From: JARYLZ01 sp964388275
GTDB taxonomy: Bacteria; Bacteroidota; Ignavibacteria; SZUA-365
DNA: 7,332 nt
NCBI GenBank assembly: GCA_964388275.1
Contig: CAYLZD010000088.1
Location: forward strand, 1-7,332
Direction: 5' to 3'
This document shows, in pieces, positions 1-4,271 of the stretch. The first letter of the stretch is position 1. The number at the start of each line of letters is the position of its first letter. The notes under the pieces are model-generated. The model did no database searches and was not told where the DNA came from. It saw nothing but the letters and a program-made list of their open reading frames with translations. The translations under genes and the position numbers were made by a program.

Positions 1-118
1 GAATAAATTGAGCCCCGGAGGGGCGTGATACCCAAGCCCAGGGCGTGAGCCCTGGGTACACGTACCGGGGCATTTGAACAAGAGTCCCGAAGGGGCGGCA
101 GATGCGGAATGATGAATG
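1..118. repeat. Composite palindromic repeat, copy 1
   Basis: The element opens with a small hairpin, AGCCCCGGAGGGGC (CCCC/GGGG arms around GGA). It continues into a second hairpin in which CCCAGGGC and GCCCTGGG flank the loop GTGA (about 37-56). It closes with another GGGGC-type palindrome, GTCCCGAAGGGGC (about 84-96), and a tail of GGAATGATGAATGAT. The same order of blocks recurs at 121-275 (truncated) and 3679-3829 (with an insertion), so this is a dispersed family and not a chance palindrome. No coding region overlaps it. It resembles REP-like intergenic elements, which are often mobilised by RAYT transposases, but no transposase lies in the window. The left edge may extend beyond position 1. 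Confidence 0.85.
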
Positions 119-120
119 AT

Positions 121-275
121 GAATAAATTGAGCCCCGGAGGGGCGTGATACCCAAGCCCAGGNNNNNNNNNNNNNNNNNNNNNNNNNNNNNNNNNNNNNN
201 NNNNNNNNNNNNNNNNNNNNNNNNNNNNNNNNNNNNNNNNNNNNNNNNNNNNNNNNNNNNNNGCGTGAGCCCTGG
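121..275. repeat. Composite palindromic repeat, copy 2 (truncated, contains gap)
   Basis: Positions 121-162 are identical to 1-42. After the run of Ns, 263-275 are identical to 43-55. The second half present in copy 1 (the GTACACGTACC stretch and the closing GGGGC palindrome) is absent. The copy stops one base before the toxin gene's stop codon (277-279). Read on the minus strand, the opening palindrome becomes a GCCCC/GGGGC hairpin followed by TCAATTTATTC, which could act as a weak terminator for the toxin operon. The truncation could be real or an assembly effect. Confidence 0.8.
163..262. other. Scaffold gap of exactly 100 Ns
   Basis: The run is exactly 100 Ns, a conventional placeholder length. 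The bases on its two sides (…CCCAGG before, GCGTGAGCCCTGG after) join to reproduce copy 1 without loss or gain. The true gap may therefore be near zero, or may hide additional repeat copies. Apparent coding sequence read through it is meaningless. Confidence 0.97.
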
Positions 276-276
276 A

Positions 277-498
277 TCAGATTCCGCGGTTAAATTCCTC
301 CTGTGTAACCAGCAATTGCCGCTTGAGAATATAATTCCACATGCGGCGGGGAATTTCCTTCCCCGGCGACATGCTGACTTTAGTCACGAGGATGGAACCG
401 TCATCCAGTATTTTGCGATGCCAGTAGTGATCGGTTGTCTTGAAGAGTTCCCAACCGCTGCGTTCGCAGTATCTCTTCAGATCGCCGAATTTAGGCAA
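277..498 (-). CDS. HicA-like toxin (putative mRNA interferase) of a type II TA operon
   Basis: A 73-residue basic protein. Its pattern matches the HicA/YcfA double-stranded-RNA-binding fold: an N-terminal helix with LKRYCERSGWEL (7-18), then TTDHYWHRK (21-29), which corresponds to the family's GSHxxY strand and keeps a histidine at residue 24 in the catalytic position. Next come a DDGS turn (32-35), TKVS (39-42), and a C-terminal helix with ILKRQLLVTQEEFNRG. Members of the family cut mRNA in the cytoplasm until bound by their antitoxin. The start is TTG at 498-496; no ATG in frame occurs before residue 43. It overlaps the upstream antitoxin stop by 8 bp and has no clear Shine-Dalgarno sequence, so translation is probably coupled to the antitoxin. 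The stop at 279-277 lies one base from a repeat element. The sequence diverges from canonical HicA (TTDH in place of GSH), so activity is inferred and untested. Confidence 0.8.
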   Translation of the reverse strand: MPKFGDLKRYCERSGWELFKTTDHYWHRKILDDGSILVTKVSMSPGKEIPRRMWNYILKRQLLVTQEEFNRGI

Positions 499-934
499 GG
501 CGCAGGAGTTTCTTCAGTTCGTCATCCGTTGCGCAGAGCAGAATCTGAAGAATCAGGGGAAAATGCCTTCTCCTGTTCGGAGACTGCAGGTAGAGAGAAA
601 TCCTTTTCATGTATTCCTCGGCGTACAGGCGGACGTCGCCTAGCATCTGCGAAACCGCTTCGCTTTCCGACGGAGCATTCCCAGCCAGTCCGAACGGCTC
701 CATCGTCGCCGTCCAGGAATTGTTGTCATCCTCGAACAAAGCGACCGAGACGCGTTGCCTGCCCGCTTCCGAGAGCGCCGATTTGAGCATGGTCTCGGTA
801 ATCACCAGCACCTCGTCCTCGCTTTTCTTTCGCCTCTTTATTCGTTGCGGCCGGTTCGACTGCGCCGCGTCGATCAAGGAAGTGAGATTGTTCCGCGCCT
901 CTGTGAAACCGTATGATTCTATCACATCATTCAT
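491..934 (-). CDS. Antitoxin: Phd/YefM N-terminal domain joined to HicB-like C-terminal domain
   Basis: A 147-residue protein. Residues 8-54 (YGFTEARNNLTSLIDAAQ… EVLVITETML) match the Phd/YefM DNA-binding and dimerisation domain. Residues about 61-108 (VSVALFEDDNNSWTATMEP… SESEAVSQMLGDVRLYAEEY) match the HicB-type partial RNase-H-like fold, including the acidic turn, the W in a TATM strand and the following helix. The tail (116-147) is predicted helical, with LQSPNRRRHFP and LKKLL. I infer that the first domain represses the operon and the rest neutralises the HicA-like toxin encoded just downstream. A pairing of a Phd-type antitoxin carrying an extra C-terminal domain with a HicA-like toxin occurs in other bacteria as far as I recall, but it is less common than either classical system. 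The ATG at 934 has no Shine-Dalgarno sequence and sits about where transcription should start. Base composition is less GC-rich than the secreted-protein genes, consistent with an acquired module. Confidence 0.82.
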   Translation of the reverse strand: MNDVIESYGFTEARNNLTSLIDAAQSNRPQRIKRRKKSEDEVLVITETMLKSALSEAGRQRVSVALFEDDNNSWTATMEPFGLAGNAPSESEAVSQMLGDVRLYAEEYMKRISLYLQSPNRRRHFPLILQILLCATDDELKKLLRLA

Positions 935-940
935 GCAGGT

Positions 941-977
941 AATATAAGCATTCTGTACAGAAATACCAATCTGTACA
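941..977 (-). promoter_or_regulatory. TA operon promoter with two TGTACA operator boxes
   Basis: On the minus strand a -35-like TTGGTA (969-964, 4/6 to TTGACA) lies exactly 17 bp from a -10-like TATATT (946-941). CTGTACAG (960-953), a perfect palindrome, lies in the spacer. A second TGTACA (977-972) lies just upstream of the -35, centres 18 bp apart. TGTACA is the known core of the E. coli yefM-yoeB operator, and the first gene encodes a Phd/YefM-type domain, so autorepression is the natural reading. The -10 ends 6 nt before the ATG, which implies a leaderless or nearly leaderless transcript. If the host uses Bacteroidota-type promoters, the hexamer calls are less certain than the operator call. 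Confidence 0.7.
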
Positions 978-1007
978 TATTGTCACCTTTCGTTGATCAT
1001 TCATCTG

Positions 1008-1074
1008 TCCGCATCCGTAATTGCTCCGGCGCCATCGCCGTTCATTCCCCGCGGAGCATGCGGATGGAAGCGGA
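1008..1074. repeat. Imperfect intergenic dyad
   Basis: CATCCG (1012-1017) pairs with CGGATG (1061-1066), and GCTCC (1023-1027) pairs with GGAGC (1053-1057). An outer TCCG/CGGA pair (1008-1011 with 1071-1074) extends it. The interior holds a small GGCG…CGCC hairpin (1028-1039). Together these could form a branched structure in DNA or RNA. It lies in the divergent spacer between the TA operon and the receiver gene. Function unknown; part of the pairing may be chance. Confidence 0.4.
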
Positions 1075-1089
1075 TATGCTCATTTATTG

Positions 1090-1164
1090 CCTACGAAACA
1101 CACGAAACAAGCGAAACAGAGGGAAAATATGGACTGTTTCGCCCAATTTCGCGTGTTTCGTGGG
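1090..1164. repeat. Long inverted repeat built from CGAAACA units
   Basis: The left arm 1090-1119 carries three spaced CGAAAC motifs. The right arm 1134-1164 is its near-complete inverse: the arms agree at roughly 26 of 30 positions with one single-base length difference. The loop is 14 nt (1120-1133), and TTTTT follows at 1165-1169. It looks like a rho-independent terminator on the plus strand, but no plus-strand gene ends upstream and the next one begins only at 1332. It is more likely a REP/MITE-like element, or a transcription insulator between divergent genes. Confidence 0.75.
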
Positions 1165-1187
1165 TTTTTCACCCTTCGCCGCCCCTC

Positions 1188-1222
1188 GCATTCATCATTC
1201 ACCATTCCGTTTTCATCATTCC
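1188..1222 (-). repeat. GGAATGATGAATG satellite, inverted orientation
   Basis: Read on the minus strand this is GGAATGATGAA followed by GGAATGGTGAATGATGAATG. The same loose satellite occurs at 105-124, 3541-3568, 3669-3680 and 3817-3852 on the plus strand, always outside genes or exactly at a gene end. It forms the edges of the composite palindromic repeats but also occurs alone, as here. Confidence 0.7.
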
Positions 1223-1224
1223 AT

Positions 1225-1264
1225 ATGCGTAGTACTACTTACGTTTTCGAGTAGTTCTACGCAT
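1225..1264. promoter_or_regulatory. Twin palindrome upstream of receiver gene, candidate operator
   Basis: GTAGTACTAC (1229-1238) is a perfect 10-bp palindrome and GTAGTTCTAC (1251-1260) differs from it at one base. Their centres are 22 bp apart, about two helical turns. The wider arms 1225-1238 and 1251-1264 also form a 14-bp inverted repeat with one mismatch, around a 12-nt loop. This double symmetry is typical of sites bound by two dimers of a helix-turn-helix regulator on the same DNA face, for example LuxR/NarL-type. It lies about 70-105 bp before the receiver start at 1332. Which protein binds it cannot be told from this window. Confidence 0.5.
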
Positions 1265-1331
1265 TGTGTTTCGTTTGCGGGCAGGCGTTGTTGCATTTGA
1301 ACATCTAAACACATAACCCCCCCGTGCGGCG

Positions 1332-1691
1332 ATGAAAATCATGATCGTGGACGACAGCAGGCACATGCGGGATTTCCTCAGCGAGGCGCTCCTGAAATTT
1401 CCAGCCGAAGTCTGCACGGCGGAGGACGGCGAGACCGCCGTGCGGAGATACGCGGATGAAAAACCCGATATCGTTCTGATGGACGTGCGCATGCCTCGCA
1501 TGGATGGCATAACGGCATCGGCTGGGATAAGAAGACTGAATCCGTCGGCGTGCATCATCATCGTGACCGAACACGATGTGGACGAGTACAGGGAAGACGC
1601 GCGCAACGCCGGCGCGGCGGCGTATTTCCTAAAACAGAATCTGGTGGATCTGTTCCGTTATCTCAGGAACGAATACCTGAACCCGAATTGA
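1332..1691 (+). CDS. Stand-alone response regulator receiver (CheY-like)
   Basis: A 119-residue single-domain receiver with all family key residues visible: acidic pair D7-D8 (IVDDS), phosphoacceptor D51 (VLMDVRMPRMDG), switch threonine T79 (IIVTEHD), aromatic F99 near the Y-T coupling position and conserved K101 (YFLKQN). Such proteins accept phosphate from a histidine kinase and relay it by protein-protein contacts. There is no DNA-binding or enzymatic output domain, and the protein ends soon after helix 5 (LFRYLRNEYL), so the stop looks natural for a CheY-type protein. The ATG at 1332 gives the standard MKIMIVDD opening; a C7 run sits just upstream and no strong Shine-Dalgarno sequence is seen. 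No kinase is encoded nearby, so its partner is unknown. The next gene follows after 71 bp on the same strand, so the two could be co-transcribed. Confidence 0.93.
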   Translation: MKIMIVDDSRHMRDFLSEALLKFPAEVCTAEDGETAVRRYADEKPDIVLMDVRMPRMDGITASAGIRRLNPSACIIIVTEHDVDEYREDARNAGAAAYFLKQNLVDLFRYLRNEYLNPN

Positions 1692-1762
1692 CTCATATGC
1701 CGGATAACACATACGGCCTGATATATGCCGCGAACATTCACAACAATCGAAGGGGTACCGTG

Positions 1763-3544
1763 ATGAACACAAGACATCGGTTCGCGCGCTGGCTGCTGCC
1801 GGCGCTGCTGCTGCCATGCGCGCTTATCGCGCAGAATCCCGTGCTCGTGCAGGACATCAACGCCGGGAGCGGGTCGGCGTTCTTCGCCGCCGACAATTAC
1901 TTGGTCTCCCGCGAAGTTATAAACGACGTGCTGTACATTCAGGCGTACACGCCCGGTTACGGCACGGAACTCTGGAAATCGGCGCCGCCGTACACGGGCG
2001 CCGCGCTCATGAAAGACCTCAACGCCGGGACGGCGAAGGGATCATCGGGCAAGTACATCGCCGCGTTCGGCAAGCTTTTCTTCAACGGCGCGAACGCCGT
2101 CGGATCGGCTCTCTGCTGGAGCGACGGCACGGCGCAGGGGACGGCCGCCTTGACGAACGGGAAGGCTGGATATTTCGCTTTCCCTCTCGTCGAATCGCAG
2201 GGACGGGTGTTCTCACATCAGGAGATATGCGAGGTCTCCGTCCGGGGGAACGTGCGCTTGTCCTCGTACCTGTACGCCACAGATCCCGTCACCGGGGCAT
2301 GCACGCTGCTGAAGACGATCAGCCACCAGATCCCCTGGAAGGCGCATGTGAACGGCACCATGCTGTTCCAGGTTTGCACATGGCTGCAGCTCAAAGTCGG
2401 AACGGACCTGGCGTTCAGCCTTTGGAAAAGCAACGGGACGGCCAAGGGCACCGTGAAGGTGACGGACCTGCCCATGCCGCTCCGCGGGGATCAATTCAGG
2501 CCGACGGCATCCACCCCGTTGTATGAAGGACTCCTCACCCGATACGTCGCGGACGGGACCACGGTCTACTTCGCGTGCGGCGACGCAGCGCACGGGGGCG
2601 CCGAGCTCTGGAAATCCAACGGCACGGCGGCGGGGACGATGGCGGTGACCGACATCAATCCGGGCAGCGGCAACTCATTTCCGACCATGGCGGCGAGGAT
2701 GGGCGACTACCTGTACTTCTGCGCCGACGACGGGACGAACGGCTACCAGATCTGGCGCTATCCGCTGGCCGGCGGCAGCGCCCAGCGCGTGACGGACATT
2801 GACGGCGGCGCGCAGGGCGCCGACCCGATGTGGCTGACTCCCCTGAACGGCAAGCTGCTATTCTCGGCGTACGATCCGGAAAACGGCCGCGAGCTCTGGG
2901 TGAGCAACGGCCTGCCGTATAACGATCCCGCGAACGTGACAGCGATAGTCGGCGGCGGCATCGCGCCGGGCTCGGCGAGTTCCGATCCGAACTACTTCAC
3001 GGCGCCCACGTCAGGACTCGTCGACGACGACGAGAAGCACAAGTACCAGATGGAGGTGCTGGGCTCGTACGTTTACTTCCCGGCGAACGACGGGACCGGC
3101 TTCGCGCTGTGGAGAAGCGACGGCGCGACGACCGAGAAGCTGGGCGCCCGCAACCCGCGCTACCTGACCGCGATCAACGGCATACTGATGTTCATCGCTC
3201 AGGACGATCTGAACGGAAGAGAACTGTGGAAGTTCGATCCCGCGTATCCGCCGTCGCCGAAGAGCGGCGCCGTCCTGCCCGAAGGCCTCGCCCTTGCGCA
3301 GAATTATCCAAATCCCTTCAACGCGACGACGGTTGTCGAGTATTCGCTCGCCGCCGAAGGTCGCGTAGTGCTCCGTGTGCAGGACATGCTGGGCCGCGAG
3401 GTGGCCGTCCTGGCCGACGGGACGAGAGGCGCGGGCCGTCACGCGGTGAGCTGGAACGCGGCCGGACTGCCGTCGGGCGTCTACACGTGCTGCATGGAGG
3501 CGGAGGGGACCGTGCTCACGCGGAGGATGGCGGTTCTGAAATGA
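1763..3544 (+). CDS. Secreted ELWK-repeat protein with type IX secretion sorting domain
   Basis: A 593-residue protein. Residues 1-23 form a signal peptide (basic MNTRHRFAR, then WLLPALLLPCALIA). The body carries about eight degenerate repeats with the core ELWKSNGTAAGT followed by a DI motif: about 69, 117, 219, 281, 329, 377, 448 and 487. ELWxxDGTxxGT repeats are known from secreted FCB-group and cyanobacterial proteins and probably form a beta-propeller-like fold. The C-terminal domain (about 505-593) contains LAQNYPNPFN (511-520), a VQDMLGREVAVL strand pair and SGVY near the end, the signature of type A T9SS sorting domains. These direct export across the outer membrane and are then removed. 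The start at ATG 1763 is supported by AAGGGG at 1750-1755 and the signal peptide; GTG at 1760 is also in frame. The frame stays open back to 1550, but that stretch overlaps the receiver gene and lacks a signal peptide. Ligand and function unknown. Confidence 0.92.
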   Translation: MNTRHRFARWLLPALLLPCALIAQNPVLVQDINAGSGSAFFAADNYLVSREVINDVLYIQAYTPGYGTELWKSAPPYTGAALMKDLNAGTAKGSSGKYIAAFGKLFFNGANAVGSALCWSDGTAQGTAALTNGKAGYFAFPLVESQGRVFSHQEICEVSVRGNVRLSSYLYATDPVTGACTLLKTISHQIPWKAHVNGTMLFQVCTWLQLKVGTDLAFSLWKSNGTAKGTVKVTDLPMPLRGDQFRPTASTPLYEGLLTRYVADGTTVYFACGDAAHGGAELWKSNGTAAGTMAVTDINPGSGNSFPTMAARMGDYLYFCADDGTNGYQIWRYPLAGGSAQRVTDIDGGAQGADPMWLTPLNGKLLFSAYDPENGRELWVSNGLPYNDPANVTAIVGGGIAPGSASSDPNYFTAPTSGLVDDDEKHKYQMEVLGSYVYFPANDGTGFALWRSDGATTEKLGARNPRYLTAINGILMFIAQDDLNGRELWKFDPAYPPSPKSGAVLPEGLALAQNYPNPFNATTVVEYSLAAEGRVVLRVQDMLGREVAVLADGTRGAGRHAVSWNAAGLPSGVYTCCMEAEGTVLTRRMAVLK

Positions 3545-3568
3545 TGAATGCGGATTGCGGAATGATGA
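3541..3568 (+). repeat. ATGATGAATG satellite supplying the stop codon of the secreted protein
   Basis: The end of the coding region reads CTG AAA TGA TGA ATG CGG. The tandem stop TGATGA is part of the same ATGATGAATGCGGA satellite found at other intergenic sites, and a second unit (GGAATGATGAA) follows at about 3559-3569. The repeat begins precisely at the gene end, as if inserted there. Confidence 0.6.
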
Positions 3569-3678
3569 AAGATGAGCTTGCCGCGGTCGACGGCGGGTTC
3601 CCATGGCCGCAGGGAATTACGGGGAGAGGACGGTCGATGGGATCCGCTGCAGGCCGCGGCGGATGTTAATGATGAATG
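3569..3678. other. Spacer without recognisable gene
   Basis: GC-rich sequence between the secreted-protein gene and repeat copy 3. Short open frames cross it but have no family resemblance or ribosome-binding site. No clear rho-independent terminator is seen. Confidence 0.6.
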
Positions 3679-3829
3679 AATTGAGCCCCGAAGGGGCGAC
3701 ATACCACAGCCCAAGGCGTATTTATCCACCGAAGTCCCGCGGAGCTGGACGCAGGTGGAAGCCCTGGGGACGCGTACCGGGACATTCGAACAGAAGCCCC
3801 GAAGGGGCGGCAAATGTGGAATGATGAAT
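3679..3829. repeat. Composite palindromic repeat, copy 3, carrying a nested insertion
   Basis: It aligns with copy 1 block by block: ATTGAGCCCCGAAGGGGCG at the left (3680-3698), the GCCCAAGGCGT/GCCCTGGGG hairpin, CGCGTACCGGGACATT, the closing GCCCCGAAGGGGCGGCA (3796-3812) and the GGAATGATGAATG tail. The GTGA loop of copy 1's central hairpin is replaced by GTATTTA plus a 35-nt palindromic element (3725-3759). Substitutions from copy 1 are scattered, so the copies are not recent duplicates. Confidence 0.85.
3725..3759. repeat. TCCACC…GGTGGA palindromic element nested in copy 3
   Basis: The outer stem is TCCACC (3725-3730) with GGTGGA (3754-3759). A 3-nt internal loop follows on each side (GAA / GCA), then an inner stem of GTCCCGC (3734-3740) with GCTGGAC (3744-3750), 6 of 7 pairs, and a GGA loop. 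The same design appears at 3935-3969 with different inner bases. Confidence 0.7.
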
Positions 3830-3912
3830 GCGGAAGGATGAATGATGAATGAGTGCGATTACATAGCGCGGTTTTCTGAACGAAGGCGAACGGGAAACAG
3901 GAAACAGGCTTG
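3830..3912. other. Spacer between repeat elements, no gene
   Basis: It begins with further satellite units (GGATGAATGATGAATGAG to about 3852). A purine-rich stretch with two GGAAACA units (about 3891-3905) follows. A related GGGAACGGGAAACGG occurs just after the nested palindrome (3985-3999). Open frames here are repeat-derived and not credible genes. Confidence 0.55.
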
Positions 3913-3986
3913 CCTGACGAAGTTCCGCGGCATGTCCACCGTAGTTCCACAACGTGGAACGCAGGTGGAGGCGGAACGTAGTCAGG
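3913..3986. repeat. Multi-storey nested palindrome with regularly spaced 3-nt internal loops
   Basis: Four concentric stems: CCTGAC (3913-3918) with GTCAGG (3981-3986); GTTCCGC (3922-3928) with GCGGAAC (3971-3977); TCCACC (3935-3940) with GGTGGA (3964-3969); GTTCCAC (3944-3950) with GTGGAAC (3954-3960), closed by an AAC loop. All are perfect 6-7 bp stems. They are separated by 3x3 internal loops (GAA/GTA and GTA/GCA), except for one asymmetric step (GGCATG against a single G). The inner two storeys match the element at 3725-3759. No gene overlaps it. Confidence 0.85.
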
Positions 3987-4010
3987 GAACGGGAAACGGT
4001 AATTCCGACT

Positions 4011-4036
4011 CTGTCGTCCGATATTTATCGCGACAG
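4011..4036. repeat. Hairpin CTGTCG…CGACAG
   Basis: CTGTCG (4011-4016) pairs with CGACAG (4031-4036), and CGAT (4019-4022) pairs with ATCG (4027-4030) around ATTT. A two-base bulge (TC) sits on the left side only. It lies 235 bp before the next gene and has no T-run after it, so a terminator role is unlikely. It may be a further small palindromic repeat. Confidence 0.5.
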
Positions 4037-4271
4037 GTCGCCGCCCTTACCCGACAGCTTTGCGCCTTCGTCCCGGTCCGCGGGACTCCAGCGAGCAAGC
4101 CCAGGCCCGAGTTCCCAGTCCTTCCCCTCGCCTCTTTCCACTTTACACAAGAATAATTAGCTTTGAAAAAATCGTCCTATCCCCCTGCTCCCGACTCGAG
4201 CCGCCGCGACTCGATCGAGCATTCACGCGCGCGGCGACGTCAACAGGGAACAAATCACAGGAGATAGTCCT
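4037..4271 (+). promoter_or_regulatory. Leader of the giant secreted gene: possible promoter and ribosome-binding site
   Basis: No gene is visible here. TAGCTTTG (4158-4165) fits the TAnnTTTG element of Bacteroidota sigma factors, with a weak TTTCCA (4135-4140) 17 bp upstream where a -33 element would lie. A match of this length can arise by chance, so this is tentative. AGGAG (4259-4263) lies 8 nt before the ATG at 4272 and is the best Shine-Dalgarno sequence in the window; it fixes the start of the next gene. Confidence 0.45.

Noticed and set aside
1..275. CRISPR array
   Set aside because: Two direct copies only, with palindromic composite structure and no unique spacers of regular length.
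145..786. Plus-strand open frame running through the N gap
   Set aside because: It exists only because Ns contain no stops. The rest is antisense to the toxin and antitoxin genes.
1134..1169. Rho-independent terminator on the plus strand
   Set aside because: Hairpin and T-run are present, but no plus-strand gene lies upstream in the window. The loop and arm length fit an inverted-repeat element better.
1317..1323. C7 homopolymer before the receiver gene as a phase-variable tract
   Set aside because: Seven bases is short for frequent slippage, and it lies outside the coding region with no clear promoter spacing to alter.
1550..1762. N-terminal extension of the secreted ELWK protein
   Set aside because: It overlaps the receiver gene in another frame, encodes Arg-rich nonsense and would bury the signal peptide. 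The start at 1763 has a ribosome-binding site.
3603..4160. Several short open frames on both strands in the repeat-rich spacer
   Set aside because: Their translations are made of repeat sequence, they lack ribosome-binding sites and resemble no family.
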